NCBI RefSeq assembly: GCF_000174775.1
Contig: NZ_ACLR01000123.1
Span: 1-64,000 of the forward strand
Source of the DNA: Porphyromonas uenonis 60-3
Lineage (GTDB): Bacteria; Bacteroidota; Bacteroidia; Bacteroidales; Porphyromonadaceae
Direction of reading: 5' to 3'
DNA length: 64,000 nt
Positions 52,237 through 61,853 of this stretch are shown here, piece after piece (position 1 is the first letter of the stretch; every line of letters starts with the position of its first letter). The position numbers and the translations under genes were made by a program. The notes beneath the pieces were generated by a model, which saw only the letters and a list, made by a program, of their open reading frames with translations, made no database searches and was not told where the DNA came from.

Positions 52237-54549
52237 TTACTTGATGACACTCTCGTTGGAGTCCCTATTTTGGAGCGTGCGGTCGATGAGCTGAAGCTGC
52301 TTGCCGAAGTTTAGTCGCCAAGCCACCCCGACGGTCACCATGTTGCGGTTGTCCAGGATGTATACCCTACTCGTGCTAGGTATGACAGGCGACAATGTCT
52401 CGCTCTGGTACTCGGAGCCACGTGGCGTAAAGGGGAAGATACAGCTCGCATAGAAGCTCCAGTCACGATACTTGTAGAGAAGTATCAGACGGGAGGAGTT
52501 TTCGCCTAGAGACTTCGTATGCCCCGACAGCGTCCACTGCGGATGGACATAGTCGTAGCCGAGCGTCCACCCCTTGTAGCTCATCATCACGCTGACATCC
52601 CAGTATAGACTGTTAAGCTGGTAGGCGGCGACACCCGTGTGGGTGCGAAACATATCGTAGCGCACAGTCCCCTGTAGCGTTAGGAAGTTCCACAGATTGT
52701 TTAGTCCACCCTGCCAAGAGATGCTGTACTGGCGATTGAAGCGTCCATTCGTAGCACGGTTGAGGAAGTAACCGCCCGCCACATCGTAGGTCGCATCCCA
52801 GAGGATCGGTGCCCACGTATTATTTATGGAGAAGTCTAGATTGCTCGTGAAGAGCTTCGTCTGGTAATAGACACCGAAGCGGTTGTAAAGCGACTGAGCC
52901 GCCTTGAGATCCGGATTGCCACTCGTCCTCATAAGGTCGTCCACACGCTGCTGTACCCGCGAGAGCATACTCAGCGAAGGGAGCGTCGGCAGATAGGTAG
53001 ACTTGAGGACAAGCGTCAGATGGTTGATTGGGCTGTAGAAGAGCGAGAGCGTACTCTGATTCCTCACAAAAAGCTTCTTATCAGTCGCATCCTGCACGAC
53101 AAAGAGCTTGGCCCCCGTACCAATACTGTACTGCACCTTGCCGAGCTGTCCCTGGGCATTGGCAAAGAGGTAGCTGTTGTTTTCCAGTAGATTGTCCGTC
53201 ATCTCGACATACTTATTGAGCGAGTAAGCAGTCGTATGCTGCAAGCCCGTGGCGAGCATGAAGTGACTGCTAAATGGGTGGTTGTATACCACCTCCCCGA
53301 TGAGCGCTGTGCGACTCACATCGACAGCGTTCTGTACCTCACGCATCTGCCTAGCCATCTGATCCTGTAGCGAGAAGCTGTGCGTGCCGTGACTGTAGGA
53401 ACCCACGAGATTCACCTCCAGCTTGCCCCCATTGCTCAGCATGTTGGCATAGTACAGGTCCAGTGCCGGCGTGTAGCTACGCTCCTTGACGCTAGACTCC
53501 CTATGGAAAGGATCGCTACCACTCTGCGCAATCTGCGAGACAGAGTTGCTATGATAGTTGACAAACTCATTGCGTAGCGTAGCGCTAAACTGCTGTCGCT
53601 CGCTGGGCTTATATAAATAGGAGAGGTTGAGGTTCTGAACCATATAGCCAAAGGGGCTAGCCTCAGGCGTCTCCGTACGGGTCAGCTCCTCGTGCGGAGC
53701 TATGTATTTCGTCTCTAAGTAGGCAAAGCGCTTGCGATAGTTTCGGAAGCCATTGTTGTAATCAAGCGTAAAGGAGTGAAGCCCCCGATCGTAGCGAGCC
53801 CCCAAAGCTCCATTGACAAAGCCCGTCGTCAGCGCCGACTCGACCTGCGTCCAGACAGAGCCACCCTGCAAACGCTCCTTGAGGATCACATTGACGATCC
53901 CCCCGATGCCCCGATCGGTGTAGCGTGCCGAGACCATGTCAGAGTACTCAATGCGTAGGATACGCTTGGGGTCTATGCTCTGCACATCTTCTATCGTGCG
54001 GGGCACGCCGTCTATCTGCCACTGCACCTCCCCGCCACGGATAGAGGCTTGCTTATTCATCAGGTCAATGGTCAGACCACGTAATTGCATCGTCTGTAGC
54101 AAGCTGAGAAAGTCCTGACTACGCGCCAACTCTGCCTGCTGTGGGAAGAGCAGCATCTTATCCACACGGCTTCGCTGCCCCTGCACCACTACCTGGTCGA
54201 GGAGCTGACTGTCCTCCGACATGTAGAGCGTGCCGAGAGCGATCACCCCTCGTGCATCGCCCGCTATCTGGATGGTCATCGGCGTGTAACCTATGCTACT
54301 GATGCGTAGCTCCCTAGCCACCTGCGGATCAGCCTGTAGGGCAAACTGCCCCTCGCTCTCCGTCGAGACGCCCGATGTGAGCTGTCCCTTATCGTCAAAT
54401 AGCCCGACGCTAGCTCCGACGAGCGCAGTCGAGTCGCTACTAGCGAGCACTCGTCCCTGGATCGTGATGGTCTGCGCAGCCAGTGCGCCTGCCGTGATGA
54501 GGAGGAGCGCCATAGCTCCCAGTAAATGGGGGTAAATCTTGCTACTCAT
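52237..54549 (-). CDS. Outer-membrane receptor with carboxypeptidase-regulatory and plug domains
   Basis: 770 residues. Signal peptide (GAMALLLITAGALAAQ), then a CarboxypepD_reg-like domain (TIQGRVLASSDSTALVGASV, residues about 28-115), a plug-like segment (QASIRGGEVQWQIDGVPRTI) and a long beta-barrel rich in aromatic-flanked strands. It is of the TonB-dependent receptor/outer membrane protein beta-barrel group. The substrate is unknown; no SusD partner is adjacent. The stop codon is preceded by RDSNESVIK, so the last strand may lie earlier, near VGVAWRLNFGK. Confidence 0.85.
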   Translation of the reverse strand: MSSKIYPHLLGAMALLLITAGALAAQTITIQGRVLASSDSTALVGASVGLFDDKGQLTSGVSTESEGQFALQADPQVARELRISSIGYTPMTIQIAGDARGVIALGTLYMSEDSQLLDQVVVQGQRSRVDKMLLFPQQAELARSQDFLSLLQTMQLRGLTIDLMNKQASIRGGEVQWQIDGVPRTIEDVQSIDPKRILRIEYSDMVSARYTDRGIGGIVNVILKERLQGGSVWTQVESALTTGFVNGALGARYDRGLHSFTLDYNNGFRNYRKRFAYLETKYIAPHEELTRTETPEASPFGYMVQNLNLSYLYKPSERQQFSATLRNEFVNYHSNSVSQIAQSGSDPFHRESSVKERSYTPALDLYYANMLSNGGKLEVNLVGSYSHGTHSFSLQDQMARQMREVQNAVDVSRTALIGEVVYNHPFSSHFMLATGLQHTTAYSLNKYVEMTDNLLENNSYLFANAQGQLGKVQYSIGTGAKLFVVQDATDKKLFVRNQSTLSLFYSPINHLTLVLKSTYLPTLPSLSMLSRVQQRVDDLMRTSGNPDLKAAQSLYNRFGVYYQTKLFTSNLDFSINNTWAPILWDATYDVAGGYFLNRATNGRFNRQYSISWQGGLNNLWNFLTLQGTVRYDMFRTHTGVAAYQLNSLYWDVSVMMSYKGWTLGYDYVHPQWTLSGHTKSLGENSSRLILLYKYRDWSFYASCIFPFTPRGSEYQSETLSPVIPSTSRVYILDNRNMVTVGVAWRLNFGKQLQLIDRTLQNRDSNESVIK

Positions 54550-54695
54550 ATGCGTGAAACGGATAAAAGTGAATTACGTTTAGTGTATCATTTTCTTAAA
54601 GACGATTCAGCAAGCCGATTGTTGCAGCGGGAAAAGTCGCATGGGGAGCCAGTTATCTCGCAAAACCCGCAACAAGATTCGATCCAGCACGACTA

Positions 54696-54865
54696 GTCTC
54701 CACGGAGGAAATCGCCAATAGCTCGCTGGGAAACAAAAATTCTCCACGGAGCCGGGAAATAAAAGTTCGGAAGAATGAAATGAAACTTCGGAAGAAGCAA
54801 ATCAAAGTTCCGAAGATTTTTTTGTTTCCTCGCTGAGCAATTCCAAATGCCTACCGAGCCATTTC
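54696..54865 (+). repeat. Dispersed 170-bp element, copy D
   Basis: Identical 45-nt core at 54752-54796. The right part is more diverged (CAAAGTTCCGAAG instead of CGAAGTTCCGAAG), so the inner hairpin is partly lost while the outer TTCGG/CCGAA pairing is kept. Confidence 0.75.
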
Positions 54866-55036
54866 GCAAATTCCTTGACCCTCGCATTATTTAGTCTCCT
54901 CGAGTGTGTAACAAGTCGTGCCTTAGCCCGACAAATATTACTTTTTAACAACCTCTATTCCCCTCTCGCCAGACGGCTACCGCACGCCCCGTCGCCACCC
55001 TCCGCAACGAACAGCTCGTGGTATCGCTCATTTTAG

Positions 55037-55044
55037 TACCTTTG
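55037..55044 (+). promoter_or_regulatory. TACCTTTG box immediately before the activator gene
   Basis: The box ends only 5 nt before ATG 55050. If used, transcription starts at or next to the start codon, giving a leaderless or nearly leaderless mRNA. Confidence 0.5.
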
Positions 55045-55049
55045 TCCCT

Positions 55050-56267
55050 ATGAATGTGGATCTACAACAGGTGATGCAGCGCTTTGGCATCGTGGGACGC
55101 AATCCGAGCTTCCTACGAGCTATCGAGACGGCCGTACAGGTCGCCCCGACAGACCTATCTGTGCTGGTGACTGGCGAGAGCGGTGTCGGCAAGGAGTTCT
55201 TTCCCAAGATCATACATGCCTACAGCCTTCGTAAGCATCAGGGCTATGTGGCAGTCAACTGTGGCGCTATCCCCGAGGGCACGATAGACTCTGAGCTCTT
55301 CGGTCACCGCAAGGGCTCCTTTACTGGCGCTATCTCTGACCGCAAGGGTTACTTTGAGGAGGCGGACGGCGGCACCATATTCCTGGATGAGGTGGGAGAG
55401 CTACCGCTCGCCACGCAGGCTCGTCTGCTCCGCGTGCTGGAGTCGGGAGAGTTTATCCCTGTAGGTGCTAGCAAGCCACTCAAGACTGATGTGCGGGTGG
55501 TCGCTGCAACCAACGTCAATATACAAGAAGCGATCGCTCGTGGACGCTTTCGCGAAGACCTTTACTATCGTCTCAGTACGGTCCCCATTGTGGTTCCCCC
55601 ACTACGTAAGCGACAGGAGGATATAGTCCTGCTCTTCAAGCTCTTTGCTTCGCTCAGTGCCGAGAAGAACCAGATCCCCATGCTAGAGATCACGCCTGAG
55701 GCGGAGGAGCTCTTGAGGCGCTACCCGTGGCCAGGCAACATACGTGAGCTACGCAACCTGACTGACCGCATCAGCATCTTAGAGTATGACCGTCATCTGA
55801 CGGCTGAGGACCTCCGTGGCTACCTGCCTGACAAGACACAAGAGCTGAGCACTTCGCTGGTTCCTGTGGGACGCCAGTCGGAGGAGCGTAGCTTTGCCAA
55901 TGAGCGGGAGATACTCTATCAGGTGCTTTTCGACATGAAGCGAGACATCACTTCGCTCAAGCAAACCATCGCCACGATGCGCCAGGAGCCTCATTACGAG
56001 CCGATTCACACGGCACTGGTACCTACTGATATGAAGCCTATGCACACCGAGGCTGAGGAGGTGACCGAGCCGGACAATGAGGTCGTGACGACACCTGTGG
56101 AGGAGCCTACCCTGCCAGACAAACCGATGACCATCGAAGAGGCGGAGCGCATACTCATCATGCGTGCCCTGGAGCGACACGGAGGCAATAAGACTGAGGC
56201 TGCCGAAGAGCTAAATATATCTCCACGCACGCTGTACCGCAAACTGCAGAGCTATGGGGAGGAGTAA
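55050..56267 (+). CDS. Sigma-54-dependent transcriptional activator
   Basis: 405 residues: AAA+ domain from about residue 12 (VTGESGVGKEFF Walker A, FGHRKGSFTGAISDRKG carrying the sigma-54-contact GSFTGA loop, GGTIFLDEVGELP Walker B, VVAATNVN), a linker of about 100 residues and a C-terminal Fis-type helix-turn-helix (ALERHGGNKTEAAEELNISP). It has no receiver or other N-terminal sensory domain, so its control must come from another protein or from its level. It is followed by lptE with a 14-nt overlap. Confidence 0.93.
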   Translation: MNVDLQQVMQRFGIVGRNPSFLRAIETAVQVAPTDLSVLVTGESGVGKEFFPKIIHAYSLRKHQGYVAVNCGAIPEGTIDSELFGHRKGSFTGAISDRKGYFEEADGGTIFLDEVGELPLATQARLLRVLESGEFIPVGASKPLKTDVRVVAATNVNIQEAIARGRFREDLYYRLSTVPIVVPPLRKRQEDIVLLFKLFASLSAEKNQIPMLEITPEAEELLRRYPWPGNIRELRNLTDRISILEYDRHLTAEDLRGYLPDKTQELSTSLVPVGRQSEERSFANEREILYQVLFDMKRDITSLKQTIATMRQEPHYEPIHTALVPTDMKPMHTEAEEVTEPDNEVVTTPVEEPTLPDKPMTIEEAERILIMRALERHGGNKTEAAEELNISPRTLYRKLQSYGEE

Positions 56268-56775
56268 GCTACTATATATAATAGGTGTCGTGATGCTCCT
56301 ACTGATGGGGACGAGCTGCTCGATCAAGTATAAGTTCAATGGAGCCACCATTGACTACACGCGTATCAAGACGGTGACGATCGAGGACTTTCCCAATCAG
56401 GCACCGCTGGTCTATCCACCGTTGTCGCAGATGTTTTCGGAGCGACTGAGAGAGCAGTTCAGACGCAACACCCGTCTTGAACCAGTTCAAACGAATGGGG
56501 ACTTGGTTCTTGAGGGCGCCATCGTAGGTTACGAGCTCACACCTATGGCTATGCAGGAGGATGCCCTCTCGGCGATGACACGCTTTACAATCACGGTCCG
56601 CGTCTCTTATACCAATATGGTGGAGGAGAAAAAGAGTTTCTCAGGACGCACCTTTACCTCTTCGCAAGAGTTTGACAGCAACAACCTCTTCTCAGACATT
56701 CAGGAGGGGCTAGCTAATGAGCTGATTGACGATCTTGTCAAGCAGATCTTTAACGCCACGGTAGAGGACTGGTGA
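56254..56775 (+). CDS. lptE: LPS-assembly lipoprotein LptE
   Basis: 173 residues with lipobox LLLMGTSCSIKYKF and the Bacteroidota LptE pattern (INGATIDYT-like KFNGATIDYTRIKTV, PPLSQMFSERLREQF, NGDLVLEGAIVGYEL). LptE plugs the LptD barrel that inserts LPS. The start overlaps the activator gene by 14 nt, and the next gene starts at its stop (TGATG). Confidence 0.88.
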   Translation: MGRSKLLYIIGVVMLLLMGTSCSIKYKFNGATIDYTRIKTVTIEDFPNQAPLVYPPLSQMFSERLREQFRRNTRLEPVQTNGDLVLEGAIVGYELTPMAMQEDALSAMTRFTITVRVSYTNMVEEKKSFSGRTFTSSQEFDSNNLFSDIQEGLANELIDDLVKQIFNATVEDW

Positions 56776-57494
56776 TGGAGACGATGACGATAGACGAGCT
56801 GAATAGGCTGACGGCGCACCCTGAGGAGCTTAGTCGCCACACGCTCTCGCCACTGGCTGAGCTGGTGGAGACCTATCCCTATGCGCAGAGCATCGTCATG
56901 CTTTACCTGCTCAACCTGTCTATCCTAGGCGACCTGCGCTATGAGGCGGAGCTACAACGCTGGGCACCCCACCTACCTAGTCGGGAGAAGCTCTACCTAC
57001 TGGCACGACTACACATGCCCCTAGAGGACTTGACACCAGTGCTGGCACACGATCCGTCGGACTCCTTTGCCCTCGTAGACCAATATCTGCGCAAAGTGGC
57101 TGAGCGTGAGGGTCCTCTCTCGAACGATCTAGAGTATGACTCTGCGGAGGCTCTCCCCACGAAGGAGCGCACCCCAGACTATTTCTCCGCAGCGGAGTAT
57201 GAGTCGGCGCCTTCAGATATGACACTCTCAGGGCTAATCCCCACAGACTCCGCCGAGAGCGAGCCTGCACCAGCCCCTGCCCCACAACCTATCGTGACGT
57301 CCTCTGACGAATCAGAGCCGAGCGATATGCTTTTCACCGAAACTCTAGCCTCCATCTACATCAAACAGGGGCATTACGAGCGCGCAAAGCAAATTATTGA
57401 GGGGCTAAGCTTGAAGTTTCCAGAAAAAATTAGTTACTTTGCAGTTCAATTGGACTTTCTTGAGAAGCTAATCGACAATGCTTCTCATTCATAA
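56775..57494 (+). CDS. Tetratricopeptide-like protein of unknown function
   Basis: 239 residues from ATG 56775 (GTG 56772 is an in-frame alternative). The N-terminal half is helical (SPLAELVETYPYAQSIVMLY), the middle is acidic and Ser/Pro-rich, and the end looks like a TPR hairpin (ETLASIYIKQGHYERAKQII). No signal peptide is seen. It is conserved beside lptE and secG in Bacteroidota by my recollection, but no function is known. Confidence 0.75.
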   Translation: METMTIDELNRLTAHPEELSRHTLSPLAELVETYPYAQSIVMLYLLNLSILGDLRYEAELQRWAPHLPSREKLYLLARLHMPLEDLTPVLAHDPSDSFALVDQYLRKVAEREGPLSNDLEYDSAEALPTKERTPDYFSAAEYESAPSDMTLSGLIPTDSAESEPAPAPAPQPIVTSSDESEPSDMLFTETLASIYIKQGHYERAKQIIEGLSLKFPEKISYFAVQLDFLEKLIDNASHS

Positions 57495-57518
57495 ATACGC
57501 ATTCATAGAATAGTAGAC

Positions 57519-57914
57519 ATGCAAATCTTTCTAACCATCCTGATCCTCATCGCAGCTATCCTGCTGATTCTCATCGTTATCGTCCAGAACTCTAAGGGCG
57601 GTGGTCTAGCAGCAGGCTTCGGCGAGAGCAATAAGTACATGGGGGTACGCAAGACGACCGACTTCCTCGAGAAGGCAACATGGACGCTTGCAGGAGCTAT
57701 GGTCGTGCTCAGCATTGCCAGCTCATTCTTCATCAAGCCCCAAGTACAGGGTAATCAGGGCGAGAGCTTCATTGAGAAGTCTCAGCAGAGTGAGCCCCTG
57801 CTACCACAGCAACCAGAGGCTACGCTACCACTCCCAGGTGCTAGCACTCCAGCTCCCGCAGCTGAGACTCCTGCTCCTGAGGCACAGCCCGAGGCTACGC
57901 AGCCCGCTGAGTAA
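57519..57914 (+). CDS. secG: Preprotein translocase subunit SecG
   Basis: 131 residues with two membrane helices (FLTILILIAAILLILIVIV; LAGAMVVLSIASSFF) flanking the conserved QNSKGGGLAAGFGESNKYMG. The C-terminal tail is Pro/Ala/Glu-rich and longer than in E. coli. Its last genes upstream are in the same direction with a 24-nt gap. Confidence 0.93.
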   Translation: MQIFLTILILIAAILLILIVIVQNSKGGGLAAGFGESNKYMGVRKTTDFLEKATWTLAGAMVVLSIASSFFIKPQVQGNQGESFIEKSQQSEPLLPQQPEATLPLPGASTPAPAAETPAPEAQPEATQPAE

Positions 57915-58024
57915 AGCCTGTCCAGGCATCGCCAGCTAGGTAGCTCGTCAGATATTGATGAGGGGAGGACTCACTCTTGTGTGGGTTCTTCCCTTGGTTG
58001 TGCCTATAAATGCAGAAGAAACTG

Positions 58025-58032
58025 TACCTTTG
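58025..58032 (+). promoter_or_regulatory. TACCTTTG promoter box of serS
   Basis: TAnnTTTG box 60 nt upstream of ATG 58093. Confidence 0.5.
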
Positions 58033-58092
58033 TAGCATAGCTTGTCGCTAGACGTGACAAGCACCTCACACGTAATCACTAAAGAATAGGTA

Positions 58093-59367
58093 ATGCTTAC
58101 CATCAAACAAATATTGGATGACCCTCAGGGAGTCATCGAGCGGCTCGCCGTCAAGCACTTTCCCGCTGAAGAGCCCATAGCAGCTATCATCGCTCAGGAC
58201 AAGCTGAGACGCGACGCACAGCACAAGAAGGACGACAGTCTAGCTCAGCAGAAGCTCCTCTCACGCTCCATAGGTGAGAAGATGAAAGCAGGTGCCCGCG
58301 AAGAGGCTGAGCAGCTCAAAGCTGAGGTACAAACGCTCAAGGAGATCTCTAAGCAGGCCGAAGAGACCATGCGACAGGCTGAGGAGACTATGCGACAACT
58401 CCTCCTGTCCGTACCTAATCTGCCACACCCCGATGTGCCTCACGGCACCTCTGCCGAGGACAACCTATGCGTAGCTACGGGTGGTGAGATGCCTCACCTA
58501 GAGGGTACAGCCAAGCTACCACACTGGGAGCTGGCTAAGCAGTACGATCTCATAGACTTCGAGCTGGGAGTCAAGATCACGGGTGCAGGCTTCCCTGTCT
58601 ACAGAGGCAAGGGAGCGAGACTACAGCGTGCCTTGATCAACTTCTTCCTCGACAGAGCCACCGCAGCGGGCTTTATGGAGGTGGAGCCACCTATCATGGT
58701 CAATGAGGCTTCTGGCATCGGCACTGGTCAGCTCCCCGACAAGGAGGGGCAGATGTACCACGCACAGCTGGACAACCTCTACCTCATCCCGACGGCCGAG
58801 GTACCTGTGACAAACATCTTCCGTGATGTCATCCTTGAGGCAGACCAGCTCCCTATCTGCTGCACCGCCTACACGCCTTGCTTCCGTCGTGAGGCGGGTT
58901 CCTACGGCAAGGATGTGCGCGGGCTCAACCGCTTGCATCAGTTTGACAAGGTAGAGATCGTCTCCATTGATCGCCCCGACCACTCGTGGCAGCAGCTCGA
59001 CAAGATGATTGCACATGTCAAGAGCCTCGTCGAGGAGCTTGAGCTCCCCTATCGTATCCTTCGCCTCTGTGGTGGCGACCTGAGCTTTACGAGTGCGATG
59101 ACTTACGACTTTGAGGTCTTCTCAGCTGCGCAGGAGCGTTGGCTTGAGGTGAGCTCCGTGTCCAACTTTGAGAGCTATCAGGCTAACCGCTTGATGTGTC
59201 GTTACCGTGACCCTGAGGAGGGGATCACCCTTTGCCACACGCTCAACGGTAGCGCCCTCGCTCTGCCACGCATTGTCGCTGCGCTTCTGGAGAACAATCA
59301 GACCCCCGAGGGCATTATCATCCCCAAGGCTCTGAGACCCTACACAGGCTTTGACAAGATAGACTAA
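58093..59367 (+). CDS. serS: Serine-tRNA ligase
   Basis: 424 residues. N-terminal coiled-coil arm (about residues 30-105), then class II motifs: motif 1 ALINFFLDRATAAGFMEVEP, motif 2 TPCFRREAGSYGKDVRGL, motif 3 NGSALALPRIVAALLEN, and the serine-binding TAEVPV. It charges tRNA-Ser. Confidence 0.97.
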   Translation: MLTIKQILDDPQGVIERLAVKHFPAEEPIAAIIAQDKLRRDAQHKKDDSLAQQKLLSRSIGEKMKAGAREEAEQLKAEVQTLKEISKQAEETMRQAEETMRQLLLSVPNLPHPDVPHGTSAEDNLCVATGGEMPHLEGTAKLPHWELAKQYDLIDFELGVKITGAGFPVYRGKGARLQRALINFFLDRATAAGFMEVEPPIMVNEASGIGTGQLPDKEGQMYHAQLDNLYLIPTAEVPVTNIFRDVILEADQLPICCTAYTPCFRREAGSYGKDVRGLNRLHQFDKVEIVSIDRPDHSWQQLDKMIAHVKSLVEELELPYRILRLCGGDLSFTSAMTYDFEVFSAAQERWLEVSSVSNFESYQANRLMCRYRDPEEGITLCHTLNGSALALPRIVAALLENNQTPEGIIIPKALRPYTGFDKID

Positions 59368-59393
59368 GCATTCGCCCTTAACCCACAACTCCT

Positions 59394-59864
59394 ATGGCTA
59401 AGAAAGGCAAGCAATCCGCCCGAGCGATCAACATACGCAACAAGCGCGCTACCTATGACTATGAGCTCCTCGACCAGTACACCGCAGGTATCGTACTCGT
59501 CGGCAGCGAGATCAAGTCTATACGTGCGGGCAAAGCGGCTCTCGTGGATAGCTACTGCTACTTCTCGCATGGGGAGCTGTGGATCAAGAATATGTATATA
59601 GCGGAGTACAGCTACGCTTCCTACAACAACCATGTGGAGCGACGGGAGCGTAAGCTGCTACTCAACCGCAAGGAACTACGCAAGCTCGAGGAGGAGATGA
59701 AGAACCCCGGGCAAACGATCATCCCCGTGCGTCTCTTCATCAATGAGCGCGGACTCGCTAAGCTAGTCGTTGCACTCGCTCGAGGTAAGAAGCAGTACGA
59801 CAAGCGCGCCTCCATACGAGACCGCGAGGACAAGCGACGTCTGGAGCGTGCGATGCGCTTCTGA
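59394..59864 (+). CDS. smpB: SsrA-binding protein SmpB
   Basis: 156 residues. [34 protein letters not shown] and the basic C-terminal tail ([20 protein letters not shown]) that enters the ribosome with tmRNA are present. It is downstream of serS by 26 nt. No ssrA gene is visible in the window. Confidence 0.97.
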   Translation: MAKKGKQSARAINIRNKRATYDYELLDQYTAGIVLVGSEIKSIRAGKAALVDSYCYFSHGELWIKNMYIAEYSYASYNNHVERRERKLLLNRKELRKLEEEMKNPGQTIIPVRLFINERGLAKLVVALARGKKQYDKRASIRDREDKRRLERAMRF

Positions 59865-59954
59865 CCGGCCATAACGAACAGATTCTAGCGAGGAGCGTCA
59901 TCGCAAGCAAATAGGATAGTTCAACTAACGAAAGTGTGTTCTCTCAGACTGTAT

Positions 59955-60554
59955 ATGAGGCGTATTAAGTTTGCATTTACAATTATCGCTTGTCTCTTGA
60001 CAGCGTGTGCTCCTGTTGCGACCAATTTAGATCATCAGAGCAAGCCCGTCTCGGAGGTCACACGATTGGATAGTATTGCGATAACACTAGCTGAAATTAG
60101 AGCACTAGATCAAGGGATTAGAGACAACTCCAACCTTTACCGGACAAACAGTCGGGCTTTCAAGCTCCATACTGATAGCCTCTGCTTTTCAAAGGCAATT
60201 TGGCTCATCGAGCATTATGGGTACATCAACGATTTGGGGAAGTACAACGATTCTTTCGGATACCTATTTGAAGCCCTGCCTGCCGTTTTACTACATAATC
60301 CTCAGAGGTTGATAGAGCCTCATACTTACGACCTATTGAAGCGAGAGGTAAAAGCTGGTAGACTATCTGCCGAGTTTGCAGCTACCTTGCTTGATAAGTA
60401 TTATGTGATGAAAGAGAAACGCACGCTGTACTTTTCGGAGTTTCGAAAGTGGTTACAACCGCCCTATCCTCAAAAGAGAGATCAAGCATTGTCTGATAGT
60501 CTCAGACAAGACTTAGGACTACCTGTGCTTCCAGACAGCCTATTCGTGTATTAG
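59955..60554 (+). CDS. Hypothetical lipoprotein
   Basis: 199 residues from ATG 59955 (GTG 59934 is possible but adds only 7 residues). Signal peptide with lipobox ACLLTACAPV (cysteine near residue 17). The mature part is helical and polar with no recognised domain. It is more AT-rich than its neighbours, which may indicate later acquisition. Confidence 0.7.
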   Translation: MRRIKFAFTIIACLLTACAPVATNLDHQSKPVSEVTRLDSIAITLAEIRALDQGIRDNSNLYRTNSRAFKLHTDSLCFSKAIWLIEHYGYINDLGKYNDSFGYLFEALPAVLLHNPQRLIEPHTYDLLKREVKAGRLSAEFAATLLDKYYVMKEKRTLYFSEFRKWLQPPYPQKRDQALSDSLRQDLGLPVLPDSLFVY

Positions 60555-60874
60555 TGCTGTACATCCAGCTATACATGACTCCCCTTTCAGACTTTTATCG
60601 GACAGCAGTAAGTCAAAAGGGTATTCCCCAGCCACTTCCAGTAAGCGCTTTGCGTTTTAGATTTCGCTAGTCTTGCTCCTCGTGTGAGCGTAGCGACTTC
60701 GGTCACAACGCACCATAAATGTTCCGATCGCGCTGGCTATCTAGCTGGAGTTTAGCCGTTTTGCTCGGAACAACCTTTGGGGGTAAATAAGAAACGGATT
60801 AACCGCCTTCTCTAGGGAAGACGACTAATCCGTTTCTTCTGTTTTTTGGGGGAGCTGGACTCCAGTACAGTCTT
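60555..60874. other. Intergenic region before nadA
   Basis: 320 bases without a protein gene. They contain a TGTTCCGA/TCGGAACA inverted repeat (60720-60727 with 60765-60772) and the shared terminator at 60789-60856. Nothing else is recognised. Confidence 0.6.
60789..60856. terminator. Bidirectional terminator between the lipoprotein and nadA
   Basis: Perfect 13-bp stem (60789-60801 with 60836-60848) containing AAGAAACGGATTA, with T-runs on both sides (plus TTTTTT at 60851-60856; minus CTTATTT). Confidence 0.8.
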
Positions 60875-61807
60875 TTAGAACTGGAGCATCCGCTCAATCG
60901 AGCGCCACGCCTTCTGACGGAGCTCTTCGTCGACATGCACCTCGTACTGCTCGTAGAGGAGTGCGTCGCGTAGTCCCTCGAGGGTGATCATCTTCATATA
61001 TTCGCAAGTCTGATCGGGGAGGATCGGGATCAGCTCCGTGTCAGGATAGCGTCGGGTCATCTCGGCTAGGATCTCAGGCTCGGTAGCTATGACATACTGC
61101 TTGAGGTGAGATACACTGGGCTGCTTGATGATCGTGGTGGTAGAACCGATGATGCAGCGAGGATTGTCGACGATCGACTGGTCGCTAGCCGCTACCGACT
61201 CAGGGTGTATCAATATCTCCGCCTCGGGATAGCGATCCAGCATCGTATGAACCAGCTCGGAGGTGATCTCAGCGTGCACGTAGCAAGCGCCCTGCCATAG
61301 ATCCATCTCCCGTCCCGTCACATTCATAATGTACTGTCCGAGATTCTTGTCAGGACCAAAGAGGATAGGCTGCCCCGTAGGTAGAGCACGTACGATCTTC
61401 AGCGCATTAGCACTAGTCACACAGTAGTCGGTGACAGCCTTGACAGCCGCTGTCGTATTGACATAGCTAACCACAATGCCGTCGGGGTGCTTGACGCGCC
61501 AAGTGTTGATCCCCTCAGCGGTAGCTCCCTCAGCGAGAGTACAGCCCGCATGTGGTACGGGGCAGAGCACCTTCTTATTTGGAGAAATGATCTTTGCGGT
61601 CTCGCCCATGAAGCTTACCCCGCAAAAGACAATCATATCTGCGTCCGTCTGACCAGCAATCTGAGAGAGCGCCAGTGAATCACCTAGGTGGTCTGCGATG
61701 CGCTGTATCTCGGGGCGAGCGTAGTAGTGAGCTAGGATGACCGCATTCTTTTGCTCCTTGAGCGTACGGATCTCTGCGTAGAGAGCCTCTATCTGTTGTT
61801 GTGTCAT
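60875..61807 (-). CDS. nadA: Quinolinate synthase
   Basis: 310 residues. 4Fe-4S ligand cysteines in IVFCGVSFMGETA, DYCVTSANALK and LPDQTCEYMKMITLEGLRDAL; AHYYARPEIQ near the start. It condenses iminoaspartate with dihydroxyacetone phosphate. Last gene of nadB-nadC-nadA. Confidence 0.96.
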   Translation of the reverse strand: MTQQQIEALYAEIRTLKEQKNAVILAHYYARPEIQRIADHLGDSLALSQIAGQTDADMIVFCGVSFMGETAKIISPNKKVLCPVPHAGCTLAEGATAEGINTWRVKHPDGIVVSYVNTTAAVKAVTDYCVTSANALKIVRALPTGQPILFGPDKNLGQYIMNVTGREMDLWQGACYVHAEITSELVHTMLDRYPEAEILIHPESVAASDQSIVDNPRCIIGSTTTIIKQPSVSHLKQYVIATEPEILAEMTRRYPDTELIPILPDQTCEYMKMITLEGLRDALLYEQYEVHVDEELRQKAWRSIERMLQF

Positions 61808-61853
61808 GTGTAAATAGTCAGTTAGTGTGTAGTTGGTAGTGTGTCAAGTCTTT

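Larger units (their letters stand above)
54550..55049. other. Divergent intergenic region with dispersed element D
   Basis: 500 bases between the receptor gene and the sigma-54 activator. They hold copy D of the 170-bp element and the activator promoter box at 55037-55044. No protein gene is seen. Confidence 0.7.
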
